Shown here one piece after another: positions 1-13,339 of a stretch of 64,000 nt of DNA. Each line of letters opens with the position of its first letter. Position 1 is the stretch's first letter. The stretch comes from Gnetum montanum. Its lineage: Eukaryota > Streptophyta > Gnetopsida > Gnetales > Gnetaceae. Location of the stretch: the NCBI GenBank assembly GCA_015680685.1, contig MNCI01034769.1:1251948-1315947 (forward strand), read 5' to 3'. Below the pieces are notes generated by a model. It saw only the letters and a program-made list of their open reading frames with translations. It had not been told where the DNA came from and did no database searches. The translations under genes were made by a program, and so were the position numbers.

Positions 1-927
1 CCTTTTTATAGGATTCAAAGGTAGTTAGATATTTTAAAATATCTTTGCTAACTTCTCTCCCAAGTAAGGAAGTTATAACTTTCCCAACAAGTTGGGAGAT
101 ATTACTTGCCCAACAAGTTAGGAAGTTGTAACTTATACATAAAGTTAGGAGAAAATCATGCTAACATTGGCATGTGTTTTTGGTGATTTAAAATTAGCTA
201 CAATTATCATGGAATTTTATAATCTTCCATATGAAGACATTACATAAATATCCCAAAAATTTCTTTTCTATTTTTCAATAATAATAATAATTTTATCAAA
301 GGTGGAGTTGGAGGACATTGGTCATCCCAACATGCTATTCCACTCATCTGCAACTGCACTTTGGAACTGGTTTTGGCCATGAAATCATTTTAATTTGCTA
401 GATTTATTTTCACAACCATCGGCATATATGCTGATCATCTATAGTGCATAAATTAATTATTTTTACCATATATTTCTCCAGGCATTAGGTGTCATCGTGC
501 AAGTAGGACAGGTGTCAGATCAAGGGTTTGTAAACTATCATGTTGCAAGGGATAAGAGGTGATGCATAGGAGTAGTAGGCTCCATTGCTATCGTTGCCGT
601 AACTACCATTATAGAAGGCCACCCTCATGCTGCCACATCATCCACCTCGTACGCCTATTACCGTCAGTGTTTTGCCATCCGAAAAGAACTATAACGATCT
701 GCCATCTTTGGAACTTGGCTATCTTGCAAATTTCTGTTTGTGCTGGAAATGGTAGCTGCAGTAATCCATGTGCTATACCGTCGCCATGGTTTTAATGGGA
801 TTTATGGCCTCTTGAAATTGCCCCTACATGTAGTACTTTGATAGCATGTGGTACTGCACTATCTTCGTCTTCTCCATTTCCGTGAGCAAGTTTAGCATGC
901 CCGCTTCTGATGATGCTGCCGATGCAG
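1..927. other. AT-rich flank, no gene recognised
   Basis: Short open frames occur (for example 559-795 plus), but their composition is Cys/His/Arg-rich without any domain I recognise, and none has a supporting neighbour. I see no transposon ends here. The stretch lies downstream of the Rab pseudogene. Confidence 0.5.
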
Positions 928-1382
928 TCACTGTGTGCAGCATCAGTTGGAGCCTTTCTTGAGAGGCACGTTCATGTTGGTGTTCAACGTAGGGATGATG
1001 ATCTTGGTACCAGTCAGTGCAGCGTGGTTGGGCTTTCTTTCCTCTCCTCTGTTCTGCTTGGCTGCCACGACAGTGCATAGGAATGCCTCCTCCACGTTAA
1101 TGGCTTCCATGGCTGACGTCTCGAAGAAGAGAAGACCCTCCTTATGTGTGAATTCCTACGCATTTTTGTTCAAGAATAGCACGGCTATTGCTAAGATCGC
1201 ACTTGTTTCCAATGAGCAGAATCATGATGTTGTTGTCCTCATGCGCACGCAGCTCTTCTAGCCATCTCGCCACGTGATCAAAGCTCTACCTCTTGGTTAT
1301 GTCGTACACCAGAAGGGCTCCCACTGCTCCTCTGTAATACGTGCTCATCAATGCCCTGTATCTTTCTTGGCCTCATAAGCCA
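928..1382 (-). pseudogene. RabA (Rab11-type) small GTPase pseudogene, 3' half
   Basis: Plant RabA GTPases are prenylated membrane-traffic switches of the trans-Golgi and recycling route. Read on the minus strand from about 1372, the sequence gives the switch II stretch GQERYRALMSTYYRGAVGA, then LLVYDITKR, a TAG stop, [15 protein letters not shown], the G4 box NKCD, and after a frameshift the G5 region FFETSAMEAINVEEAF. The C-terminal tail reads KKGSN, a TGA stop at 943-945, then Cys-Cys-Thr-Gln and a second TGA at 928-930, so the prenylation cysteines lie just behind a premature stop. The P-loop and switch I half upstream of 1382 was not found. The WDTAG box at about 1373-1382 is damaged, probably by a 2-base loss. 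The family call rests on these motifs; the subgroup (RABA4-like tail) is a guess. Confidence 0.85.
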
Positions 1383-4300
1383 CTAGAAACATGGATGCAA
1401 TGGAATAATACTTTGCCCCCCCCCCCCCTTTTTTTAATCGCTCAAGTATCATCGACCGAAGCCCTTTCCATTTTTCTTTTGAAATGTTGTGTGAATGTCG
1501 AACCATTTGCTTCCAGTAATACCACGTTTCCTCCAGAATAATTTGGCACTTTAATTTTTTCTCCCGAGAAGGTCTTCATTTTATTTAACAGTGAATAACT
1601 TCTCCAAAACATCCATCAACCCATAACCTTAAAGCCACATGTTTATTTCTAAATTTTCAACCATACATTGTTTTACAAGTTGCCTTTTTCCAATATCTAC
1701 TCTTGCTATTCCATGAAATGGCCAAATGTTCCAATACATTTTTTCATATCTAATGGAATATAAGCTATAATCATTAAAATATTAAATAAATTCATATCTT
1801 GTAAAGAAAGAATAAAATTTGGTAGGATTACAAATAAGACATCAGATTCAAGGCATCCCTTGGCTTGGGTAATGATCACGTATTTGAAGTTCTTAAACCT
1901 TATATCTATCAAGGTGATCTAATAGAGTTTCTTTATCCTATAGTTGAAATGTGGATGGATATGTACATCTAATTCGATGATGTGAATGTAATTATATCCA
2001 TTGGCTATCCACTTCCTAACCTTTACTGAGATAAGAAAAGAAAGAGCAATCTTGAACTACTGATCTTGAGTTCACACTTAGAAAAGTTCATCAAAGATAA
2101 GGATTCAAGAGGTGTTAACTTTTGTATGGGATAAATCTCTTGCTATTTAGAAACTTGTGGTAAGGTAGAATAAGAATAAGTACTACATAATTTAGATAAT
2201 TGATGAGTAAAATGATTAGAGGAACCTGAAAGAGGTATGTTATGTTCTTTCATACTACCGTTTCGAGGAGATGACTAAGCGACTTACTCTCACCTATCCG
2301 TTGGCCTTCACTATGCACCTTATGTCTTGCACAACCACCACATTGTACATGAAATGTACCAACTTGCCTATAATACCAACTCTTGCCAAAATTCATCTAC
2401 TCAACACCCTTGATTTTTATCACAAATTTTATAGCAAAATAGATTTTTATCATACCACACAACATATTCTAACATAACATAGAGAGAGATATGAAATAGA
2501 ATTTTAATGCTCATATTATTCACACTAAATACCAGGAACTTAGAGATACAAGTAAAGAAGGGACTAAGGGATGCTTGGATATCATGATTTTGATGACTAA
2601 TAAAACCATCATTTTCTGCATGATCTAAAAATATCTATAGAAATTCATAATAACCTTCAACATTTAACCCTACCTGGGAATAAATAAGAAAAATTATTAA
2701 CCAATTTTTAACATTAATGATGATAAATTATGCCTAATGTTACAATATCATCAAACATTTTTGCTTGTTATGAATTCCAAGTTGTCACCAACTAATAACC
2801 TCCATAACTTCTTCCATGGTCCCCAAACCACCTACTAATAAGAAAATAAAGTAATTTCAAGTACAATGGAATACATTAAATATTCCAAAATAAAATAATA
2901 ATATAACAAATACCTGGTAAAGAAATAAAGGCATCTAAGTACTTTGTCATCATTAATTTTCTGTCGTGCATAGTATTAACAATATGAACATTACCATTTG
3001 TTTTACCAATGATCTATGTGTAGTAAAAATTAGAAGAAAATACTTAAAATATCAGTATGATATGCACAAGTATACTACACTAACAAAAGATGACTTTTAT
3101 TCAAATAGTACTTGCTCAGATGCAAGAAATTTTGTTACAACTCTGCTATTCAAGATACAAATGATGATCAAATAATAAGTTCACAAGAAAAATACCTTTA
3201 TAAGAATCCAAAGTCATAATATTACTGAAGAAAATTTCCTCCACTACTAAAAAAAATTTCAGCTATAGCACCCATTAGACTAATGCTTCCTCCTCCATAT
3301 ATTAATTTTATCTTTCTTCCAACCTTCATGCCAAAATAACTAAGTTAAATAAAAAATATATAAATCTATCATACATACCTTGAAAACTAGAAATAACTAA
3401 CACTTCCATTTCTAATCCAAGTTGTTTAGTAGCATTTTCAAATCTATTATTCTTGCTTAACTTACTTATGCAAAAAAACACAAATTCTTGTCATTCTATG
3501 GATTCAAACTTATCAACACACATCATTCACTTGACCAAAATGCATGTTACCATTTATAATCAAGGACTAGCAACAAGAACATGTTCTTCATAATGCAAAT
3601 AAATATAGCATAATGTGCTACTTTATGTCATATCATATGTACCTTCATAATGATTTTTCCTTATTTTCAATCATTACTATATCTGATAATAAAATATTGA
3701 TATGCTTCTTGAGCATAACAATAACACTACATTGATACATTTAAAACTTTAATAATGTAACACTTATTAGTCATTAAAGCATAATCACATCCACAACAAC
3801 AATGACATTTTATTTATGCATGTCAATGAAAAAACCCTCTAATACTATTACTACTTAACAACCATATCATCAATTATAGTCAAAGCATTATTGCACTGAG
3901 CATATTTGTCTATCTTTTTCATACTTTGCATGACAACTTTCTTCTCTAATATGTCATAAACAAAAAAAAATTCTGAAAATGAGCCTTTTTACTCTATCTT
4001 CATTATGCAAACCTTTATGTAACAATCTTTGTGCAAACATTTCTATATCTTACATCCTTTGAATAGAAACCAAGCTACAAATTTCCTGAGGTGACTTTTG
4101 ATATAATCCTTAAGTGAAGCAATGCTAGTATATTACTGTACATGTTCTAGTTCACCATTGAACACTTTCAATGCACATGCCTAAACTTTTAAACTTTCAA
4201 TGTTCATGTTCTAGTAATAGATTTTGACTGAGTGCAAGGCTAGCTGGCAGATACTTAGATTTAAACTTTAGAAAACATAAAGAAGCCTAAAAATTTTTGG

Positions 4301-4550
4301 TAATACTAAAACCTTATTATTTAAGGTGCACATGGTGTACATGTTAATATTTTTCTATATAACATACCTCCTCCAATTATCGCAAACATTTTAGCTTAAC
4401 TTTTTAGAAGATCACTCTAGGATAGTAGCATAACCCCACTCACATAGTAGAGTAAATGTAACTCATTATTGGAAAAGGTCCTACCACAAGGCTACTCTAA
4501 TTTTATAACACTAGAACTTTAATTGAACATGTTATAGAAAAAACATTTTA
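1383..4550. other. AT-rich intergenic DNA without recognisable gene
   Basis: About 3.2 kb of AT-rich sequence with dense stops in all frames. It holds a run of 13 C at 1416-1428 and one copy of a dispersed repeat (2414-2580). Open frames such as 1706-1912 minus and 2966-3175 plus match no family I know. The last five bases before element C (4551-4555, ATTAC) are its probable target duplication. Confidence 0.5.
2414..2580 (+). repeat. Dispersed repeat, copy 1
   Basis: This segment is clearly homologous to 19072-19240 in the same orientation. Both share a stretch beginning at the sequence around ATAGATTTTTATCATACCAC and ending near GGGACTAAGGGAT. No terminal features were identified, so it is probably a shared fragment of an unidentified repeat. 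Confidence 0.7.
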
Positions 4551-4555
4551 ATTAC

Positions 4556-5525
4556 TATTGATGAAAAAATTTGGACCATGAGGGAAACTAATGGATAACA
4601 CCCCTAAAGTGCTCAATTTGAAAAGACTATTTCCTTGGGCACCTTACTCATGGGCACAGCTAGCCCAGGAATAGTCTCAAGTAGAAGAGAAATGTAATCA
4701 ATAATTTTGATAAAACACAAAATATAAAATTAGAATAGAAAAATTAAAGGTGGAATATATTAAATTAAAATAATCAAAGTCAATACTTCATCAACATGGC
4801 TTAGTAAAACATCAAGATAGAAACAACAAAGAAAGAAAATGTAGACTTAGCAAACTACGCATTGATCCAACCACTTTGATGGTTGTGCATCTCCTCTTAG
4901 AGGTACTCATGATATGACTAGACAACCTAGATCAACTACTTAGTTTGACCCTCTAGCTCTTGGAGGTGGACAATCATCACTTCCTTCTCAGTCGAGATGC
5001 TTCCCACACATTTCTCCTAGTCCTTTTCATGGTCAAACTCAAGGGAAAGTCTCTCAAGCCTTCTACAAATTTTAACATCAATCACTTCTTGCTCAAGCTA
5101 GTATGAGGTTGCAATTGAGGTAGGCCTAGGACTATGGTGAGACAAAGGAGTGTAAGATGAGGAAGAAAGGGGAGAGTGTATTGGAGAGAAGATGTAAGGA
5201 GGAAAAGAAGAACAGGCCTTCTATTAATTATTGTCCTTTTTCTGGTGGCTCCTTGATGATCTTTTTGCTACCTAAGGAGGCCTTTTATAGGGCTTCCTTC
5301 TCCATCTTCTTCCTCTCTTCCTCTTTTGAAAGGAAGAGGAACTAGCCATGTGTTTACCAACATGGTTGCCATACATAATCTCTTTTTCCAAGTATGGTAG
5401 TGTAGAGATTTTCTAGATCTCTTTGATGATTTGGATATTCTTAGTCTCCTCCATGTATGATACCTATCAAATAAAAATCAAAAAAACTGAGAGTATCTAT
5501 AATCATAAATTTGAAAAAATCATAT
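4556..5525 (-). repeat. Element C 3' LTR, distal (terminal) segment
   Basis: Aligns with 55063-55976 of the other LTR. The two copies share the block around CCTAAAGTGCTCAATTTG / CCTGAAGTGCAGC and a block with tagcccaggaatagtctc. It ends at the B insertion; its last five bases (5521-5525, CATAT) are the B target site. The minus-strand frames here (and 5157-5345 plus) are not genes. Confidence 0.85.
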
Positions 5526-6316
5526 TGATGAGTAGTGAGTATACCCTACATCCAACCATATGGACTACAAGCATTCACATGCAATCTGGTCAAATTTTAT
5601 AGACTTTAGTTCTCTAAATGCACATTATCTAGGCAATAAACCTAAGGATGAAATCATAGTCTTCTTGGTTTCACTTGTGTAAGTACAAGCATATGCTTAA
5701 GTGTAACCAAGGAACATGATTTATATAATTTTATGTTTTTATCTATTTTAGCCTATATATAAAACAAAGTGATTAAGTATTAATTAATCTAATATACTAA
5801 CTATTATCTTAAGTTATTCCCTAACACAAGTATCTGGTCTCACCTATCATATACAACCTAATCATGTGATAACACTAGTAGGTTACCAAGTGCTAGCACT
5901 ACTAAGATTACCAAGCATTAACATTATGTTCAAGGTAATCATACTTATGTGGATTAACTAATCTTATTTAATTAACTAAGTACATTGAAGTAAATGTCAT
6001 AATAGTAGAGTGCATTAAAGTAAACACTAAGTTATTTCCAAATGCTGCAAGGTATTTCAAGAATTTTTTCTTTATTGTCATCACACTAAAGTGTCTAGGT
6101 ACATCAGTGCTCAAATAAGGATCTGTACACTTTTTGAATCCTACTATGGGTAGTTAAAAAATATTCTAATTGTTGCTAAAATAAATTGCAAGAACTTCCC
6201 TAAGCTATCGAATAACCAATGCCATAAATGCAATGGGTTTGCACATTTATATAAGCAAACTCAAATTCCACATTGATGCATGTCCATTGACATAACCTAT
6301 TGAGGACAATTCATCA
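5526..6316 (-). repeat. Element B 3' LTR
   Basis: 791 bp, pairs with 23330-24139. The TG..CA termini are intact (TGATGAAT at 6309-6316, CTCATCA at 5526-5532 as complement). Just upstream on the minus strand, at 6317-6326, the sequence reads GTTGTTGGAG, a weak purine-rich tract. Confidence 0.92.
6246..6253 (-). promoter_or_regulatory. LTR TATA box (TATATAAA), 3' LTR of B
   Basis: Minus-strand TATATAAA lies about 63 bases into the LTR and is conserved in the other LTR at 24042-24049, while its surroundings have diverged. This is the likely core promoter of B and implies a short U3 with a long R-U5. Confidence 0.45.
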
Positions 6317-6539
6317 TACTCCAACAACTAATTGGAAACTCATCCTCAAGTGAACAAAAGGAGGATCGAGCTTCTTACAAAATTTGAAAGGGTATGGAAC
6401 CATAAACTAACTGATTGACTAACTCAAAAAATAATGCTAAGTACCCAAGTTTATGGATTTACAATGATTACAAAAATGGATGTTCATGAAAATAAAATTA
6501 AACACCTTTACAAAAATTGATAGCTAAAACTCCTCTGAC

Positions 6540-9413
6540 TATCAAAGACAAGAAGAAGATCACATGTTCCTAAGAGGTGGAGGTTTCTGAGGTGCTAAAG
6601 GACCTTTCCCTACCTATGGTGCACTTGGTGGTTAAGGCTTAGGTGGTTACAATTTCCTGATGTAGCTACTACTTTTGATGAAAGGAAAAAAGCATCCAAC
6701 AATGCTTTCATCTTCTCTCCCTTGCTCTAGGAATCATACATAGTCCACACAACATCACCAATGTGAGCTAGTATGGGAACATCCCATGGATAAGGCATGA
6801 CCTAGAAAAATTCCTTAACATTAATAAACCAAGAATCCAATTATTTGCATTTGATTTTGAACACCCTGATAGAATTTTATAGTGCCTAGTAGTCATTCAT
6901 CCTATTTTCCAAGTTCTCTACAATTGATCGTTGATTTATGAAGACATGTTGAGAACTTCAAGCTCAACATTAGCTATTTTCAGCTTTTTCTTCCCACCTT
7001 TGTGATGCATAAACTTTGTCTCATACAAGAGATAAGAACAAGGCACTTGCTTCTCAAGTTCTAACCTTGTCCTTCTAGTATTCAACATTGCTAGGTTTTT
7101 ATACTAGAGGCTAGCTAGCTCAATATACTCTATCATCTCTTCAATCTGCAACTTCTTAAGGTAGATTTCGACTTTGTTGTAGACATTCAGTCCATTAAAG
7201 ATGGGCTTTCCATACATTGCCTCCTTGTTCGAGTTGTTGGAGGGCCTCATTTATGTTTTCCTATCCTAATTAAATCTCTTTTTCATTCACCTCCTTGAGG
7301 AGCCCCACTTGGTTCCTATGATGATTTTTTCCCCATTCAAATTTAAGGGCATTATTCTTGCAAGTAGCTACCTCAATTTTCTTCTAGGGAAGGGTGCAGA
7401 CCTCCTCAATTGAGAGATTTCAATTTTCAGCACTTAACCTCCTCGAGTTCATGGTCACCTTAGCAAGCTTCTCCTACTGTTGCTACAAATATTCTATCAT
7501 TTCATCCTTTTGGATCTTGACATTCCATAGGTGATAATTCTATTTGTTCATAACTATGTTCTCTTTGTGAACTTCTGACAAGTCCTTCTTACTGTTGTAG
7601 GCAATGACCTCCAAGAGAGATGCTTCAAAGACCACTATCTCCTTTGTGTTTTCAACATTGCTTAGTTTGTTCTAAAGTTGTAGGAAAGCTTCATCTCTTG
7701 CTACAACCTAGCTGAGAATGATGGGATCAACTAGTTGGGCTCTTAACTCCATAACCTCAGTAGCCAATCATTGATTATCATATGTAGTTGCCTTGACTTG
7801 GGCATTGGTAATGATGAACTTTCCTCTAACTTACAATAGAACTAACTAGATGGTAGTGATTTTATTCAAAAGGTTAAAGACATCTGGAAGTGGTTGCTTG
7901 ATTCCTACCAATCGGATTAGTAGCTCCTTGTGTTGGGCTACAATAAGCCTCTCACTCATTTCTCTTGTAGACATCTTCACATCCTTGAGTGCAGTGATAT
8001 CAAGCATAGAGGCTATATGAGAATTTAGTGCCTCTGCCACACAGTCAACCATTACCTCCACTGCCATCTCCTACCGTTAGTGCTACATCATCAAAATAGT
8101 TTCTCCCTCATCCTCCTCGAAGCACACAAAGAAAGTGGCATCATTCCGAGAAATATCTAGGAATTTTTATTATCTTAGGAGGGACACCATCACTTCTTAG
8201 GTGCTAAGGCTTGACCTTGTAGGCACCTACATCCTTTGGGCAAGAAATAGTGGCACAATCTCCTCCAGCTAGCTAATGTTTCTAGTAACTTTGTTCAAAT
8301 GGCTCATAGCTAATTGGTATACTAATGGGTCACTACCACTTGGTCCTACCTATTGCTAATGTAGGAGTTACTCATAGAGCTTGTGCATGTGTTCAATGGT
8401 AGCACGAGCCTCTAGCATTATTTCTTCTTGAGTGGGTGATGGTGGTGCCTACTTTTATTCTTGTAGCTTGGCGATTGCTTTATTCTTCATCATCTCCTAC
8501 CAAGAGGTAGTAGAAGCATGATGAAGGATGTCATTAGCATAGTGGGATATGCATCCTCTTTTACAAAGTTTTCTGATCAAGCACAAAAAGGGAAGTATCT
8601 TCCTTCCATGCTCATTCTCTTTGAAGTGCTTCTCCATTTCAAGGGCTATAAGCTGTGAGAGGTTTACTAGGAATTTACCGCTTAGAGTGGCACATGCATG
8701 AGCAAAGAAGATATTGATTTTGCTCAGCCTTACCATTAGATTAATGTAGTAGGCCATGATTTTAAAGTATGTCCTCTCTACCTTGGTAAGTGCATTGTAC
8801 TCCTTACAGTCTACACCATAGCAACATTAGACCCATTATTTCTTCACATCAATATTTTTCTATGTGGAAATTTCTACCAAGGTTGCCCTAGTATCTAACA
8901 ACCAAAGGCCTCTACAATGGCCTCCATAGAGTAGGACACACTAATATCATTTATTTTAATAGTGACATCGACATACCAATTTTTCTAGAAGAGATATGTT
9001 TCCCACATGTACCATTCCCCATTAGAAGTAAGGATAGGCCACATGAAAAAGCTCTAAAGTTGTGTTCTAGCCTCTCCTGATGCTAGGTCCAAGAAAGGGC
9101 TGAAGTTAAGTTCTCAAAGAACCAAACCTTTAAACTTCTTAGAATTGATTTAATTTAGGCGAGCCTTAGTCAAAGTGACTTCCAGGTTTGGTCTTGGCCC
9201 AAGCAGCTCATCACGATGTGATTGCCCCATCTCATCTATGGGAATCTGTCGAATAGAATCCACTTTAGTTTCCTCCCAAAGAAGTTTCATTGCATGTGTT
9301 TCTACTACTTTCTCTTGGGGATACTATTATTCTTTGCCACTTCCTCCTCTAGGACTCTTATACCTTGATTGGGATGGTCCTCCCTCCTATGCTCTTTTTG
9401 GTCTTGATGCCAT
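6540..9413 (-). pseudogene. Element B env-position ORF, degenerate, coiled-coil-rich
   Basis: Downstream of integrase and before the 3' LTR, a minus-strand reading frame can be followed for about 2.9 kb from an ATG at 9413 (MASRPKRA). It passes through the open pieces 8497-8757 and 7846-8067 to about 6540, interrupted by many TAG/TAA codons at places suggesting lost Gln and Trp. The N-terminal third includes FFMWPILTSNGEWYMWETY and a segment with SQLIALEMEKHF and LPFLCLIRKLCKRG. The last third is rich in Glu, Lys and Gln with heptad-like spacing (for example KIQKDEMIEYL), suggesting a coiled coil. Athila elements often carry an extra ORF in this position, called env-like. I cannot see a signal peptide or a convincing transmembrane anchor, so an envelope function is not shown. 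Confidence 0.55.
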
Positions 9414-11479
9414 CTATAATGACAACATGACCACGGATTAGTAATTGATGTGTAACTTAGAATACTTGATACCTTATCTCCTTTGATCAATTACACTTAG
9501 GCTAAGTTGTGATTATGGTAGATTGAATATTTTAATATTATTTTAGTTTGACTACTACCAGAGTTCATAGGAAAGGTTTAACTTTGATGAAATTTTTTAT
9601 TTTCAATATTATTTTATTTATTAAAACTTGTGAAAGTTGAAAAAATTTTAAAAAATTTTCTATTAAAAACCTATGATTTATGGCCTCCAGAATGTAAACC
9701 TTACCTCCAATAACTATAGGATCATAGAATGAAGTGAATCGGATAAGCAATTTGCAAGTTATGGGCTCAGGAAGACTCTTGGCTAAAAAAAAACTACAAA
9801 AAATCCTTGGGTGTTTAAGAGAAAATGGAAAAAATGGCTAAGTCCCTGATGTTATTTATAGGATTTTTTGTGTTGTGTTGGGATGCATCAAGGGGATGTA
9901 TTAATTCATCAGGCTATGTTGATGGGGATGCATCAATGAGACCAAAAAACCAGTTTTTTTCCATTTAAAAACTAAGTAAAAACAAAAAGCTTTGTTCTAA
10001 AATTAGAGTCCAAAAGAGACCAAAACAAACCTAGAATGCTAGAAAATTCTTGAAGAAGGCTTAGAATATATACCAAAAAAGAGATTTAATTAGGAGATTA
10101 TTGGTTAAGAAGTGCAAAACTAGATAAAATCAATGTGGAATGTGTAGGATTTGAGAGCAAACTAGCTAACGGATAAGGAATTTAACCATCCCAACCAAGG
10201 ATTATGCAAGTGGATCCTCCCCATAGTAGGCTCATGCTCTAAATGCCTTTGCATGCCCTTAAACCAAGGATTCTATGGCCCCAATAATGATTAATGGTTT
10301 TGGGTCATTAAACACCAAATCACCAAAGATGTCATCAAAGGATTTCAATTGTTTACTAATGAACCCATCAGAAAAATCATGAAAAGAAGTAGTGAGGTGG
10401 GTAATGGAAAGAAGTGGTGGATGAGAGAGAACATGGAATGGAGCTCCCCATGGTGGTCACATGAAGTCCCTTATGGAAGATGTAATTAAATATGACCTAA
10501 GAATCCCATTTTCTTAATCCGGAGTAAGACCATACACTACCAATGACTTCACATCAACACTTTAGATCATTCACCCTCTAAGAAACAAGAACATCCCCAT
10601 AGAACACTCATCAATCCTATAGAAGAATAAAAGAGAATCTAGAAGTGAATAGGACCTTAGTTAGAAGGGTTTCTTTAGGCATGGATAACATGTCTTTCCA
10701 ACCCCATAACTAGTGCTTGTAGCCCATTATTATGTCTAAGGGGTGTGCTTTGAATTCTCATTCTTATTGCTTTTTTTTTAATAGAAACCACATCATGCAA
10801 AGACTTTACTTCCTATTATTTTTCAACAATGAAATGGTGAGAAATCCATGGAAACAATCATGTAACTCAGATGGTAGGTAGGTACAAAAGTAACAAATTC
10901 CTTTGAAGTCATACCCTTATTAATCCACTTAATTCGTCAAAATTTTGAAAAGTACAAAGGTAATTAATTCATTATAAGTTCTTATTAAGAAGGGACCTCA
11001 TATTTCCAAAATGAGGAAGCCCCATAGAGTTGTATGGAGTGATGGATGATGTGGAATCACTTCCTATTAACATGAAAATAATCAACATCCCATTACTAAA
11101 CATGAAAATTCTAAAGTGAAATCTAGTCATTTCGCAATCAAGTAATTAGTAAAGTTTCAAACCACCATCAATAGTAGCTGTATTTGCACCAAGTCTTGAT
11201 GGCAATAAAGAAAAATGAAGAACATAAGTAAAATTCAAATAAAATGAAATAAACCAAAATGTAGAAAAAATTATAAAAGACTCAAGAAAATGAAAAAAAA
11301 TATTTAAAATGATGTTAAAAAATGGTATAAACCAAAAAGGTAAAAGATGAGGAGCTACATTATGAGATCTCAACATGGATGGTCATCTTCCTAATGAGTA
11401 AGTTGGAAAGGGGAGATTCAAAATATGGTGTATGCTTGTTTATTTCTTAAGGCATTACATCCACTAGTTACTCAGTGTT
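9414..11479. other. Element B spacer between integrase and env-position ORF
   Basis: Two kilobases of AT-rich sequence with no protein similarity that I can see. It belongs to B by position. The small minus-strand frame 11146-11376 is Phe/Leu-rich and probably a product of AT bias. Confidence 0.5.
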
Positions 11480-12720
11480 CATGAAAAGGCTTGATTTGTT
11501 AAGTATTGACCAATAGTTTCTTATTTGGGTTGTCAAGTTGATAGATTAACATGGCTCCAAATGGAAAGGTTTCATAGATGATATAAGGATCCTTTCATAA
11601 CATTTTAAACTTAGTTTGTTGAGGTACGTGTATGGGATTCCAATGGAGCACCTTATCTCTTGATTGAAATTTGACTTTCTTAATCCTTAGGTCATGTTGT
11701 TGTTTGTTGCATGCCTTATGCACTTCATTGGATGACAAGGCCACTAATCAGTTCTCATCTAGTACATTGAGATTCATCAATAATTCTTTCTATGCTAGAG
11801 TTATGTCCAAGTTAAGATCACATGTAGTTGATAGTGTACAGAGTTCTACTTTGATAGGAAGTGTTGGGATCTTTTCATAGACAAGTTCATAGGGAGAGTA
11901 TCCTATAGAGAGTTTCCAAGTTGAACAGTAAGCCCAAATGACACCATTGAGTTTAGAGCTTCATTCTCTCCTATATTTACTAACTATTCTCATAAGTATT
12001 TTAGTTATCTCTCTATTTGTGACTTCAACATGATTGTTAGCTTGGGGATGTTATGGAGTTGTTAATTTATGCTCAACTACCAAGTGTTGCATGAGTTTAC
12101 AAAAAATGGTTCTTGTTTCCATTATTAGAAATAAGTGCCCTTGACATGCTAAACCTATTTACAACATATTGTTGTACAAACTGGGCTACCATAGAGGATG
12201 CATAGTTGGTGATGACTACAACTTCTTTTCATTTTGTACAGTAGTCAATAGCTACAATTATGTAGGTCTTCCCATTGGACATGGGATTGATGGATCCCAT
12301 AAGGTTAATTCCCTAGAGGTCAAAATGCTCCAATGGCTAGATCCACTATTGGAATCCTTCCATACAAGCAATCATCCCTTCATCTTAATGGCATCTATCA
12401 TAAGAGCAGATGAAGTGATGTGCATCCTTGAAAAGTATCAACCAATAATATTCCACCATGAGGATCTTAAATATCATTCACCTTCTAGATGACCCCTACA
12501 AGGATCCTCATGTGCATCTAGTAGGACTTGCAATTAATTAGCATTAGGAATGGACCATTTGACCAAGCCATCTGTGCAAACCTTATAAATGTTACTATTA
12601 ATCTCCATGAAGTGTTTGACCTAGTGAAGAAACTATTGTCTCTTCTTTTTATCCAACCCTTGTGGCATCTCTTAAGTGAGTAGGTAGGATGGGACGTTCT
12701 CATATCAGTTTATCTCCTTG
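11480..12720 (-). pseudogene. Element B integrase
   Basis: Inserts retroelement cDNA into the host genome. The minus strand shows a zinc-binding-like N-terminal segment (LRDATRVG, then LFKDAHHF..CYDRC), followed by the core with GSINPMSNGKTYIIVAIDYC and NRFSMSRALISNNGNK. These correspond to the first and second acidic-residue regions of the DDE core; the second reads SNNG rather than SDNG. A C-terminal part with YSPYELVYEK and LNLDIT follows after frameshifts. The order relative to RNase H matches gypsy elements. Multiple stops and frameshifts make it non-functional. Confidence 0.8.
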
Positions 12721-12799
12721 GGGGTCTTATTTGTTCATAGCACCAACAAAGAGGAGTTCATCAAGGAATTGGTCTAAGAGTGGGCTCTCCTCCTTCTTG

Positions 12800-13260
12800 C
12801 TATCCCATGGTAACTGAGACAAGTGATAAGCTACCACATTCTTGGTCCTCTTTCTATCCACCATCATCATATTACACTCTTGAAAAATCACCAACCATCA
12901 TACAACAAGGGGGCTCACCATTGGTTTTTTCATGAGGAACCTAATAGCACTATGGTCTATGTGCATAGACGCCTTATATCCAAGCACATAGTACCTAAAT
13001 TTTTATAGAGCATACACCGCTACCATGAGTTCTTTTTCAGTGGTGGTGTAATTTAGCTCTGTATCCACAATGCTTGTACTTATATGGTGGATATAATAAG
13101 GATGTTTTTGATCATATAGCTATGTAAGCACAACTCCTAATGCATATTTGAATGCTTCCATCATGATATGAAATGATCTAAATCAATTATGAGCTCGTAG
13201 GATTTGTGTTTCTACAAGCTTATGCTTGAGGTACTAGAACACATGCTTGCATTCCTTAGT
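12800..13260 (-). pseudogene. Element B RNase H
   Basis: This domain degrades the RNA strand of the RNA:DNA hybrid during cDNA synthesis. Following RT on the minus strand one reads MMEAFKYALGVVLT, YYIHHISTSIVDTELNYTTTEKE, LMVAVYAL.KFRYYVLGYK, HIDHSAIRFLM and the terminal KNVVAYHLSQLP, a decayed form of the usual NVVADHLSR-type end in which the last catalytic Asp is replaced by Tyr. Several in-frame stops are present. Integrase follows directly, without a second RNase H. Confidence 0.82.
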
Positions 13261-13339
13261 CTAGACAAATGATGCATCCTTCTTTGTGAGCTCCACCAAT
13301 AGTTTGGTAATTTTTGAAAAGTTCATAATAAAGTGCCTA

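Noticed and set aside
559-795. Plus-strand ORF with many Cys and His
   Set aside because: Spacing of Cys and His does not fit a zinc-binding domain, and no upstream signals or homologues are recognised.
824-1261. ORFs of 84 aa (minus) and 108 aa (plus) over the Rab region
   Set aside because: They are shadows in wrong frames of the Rab pseudogene, which reads in another minus frame.
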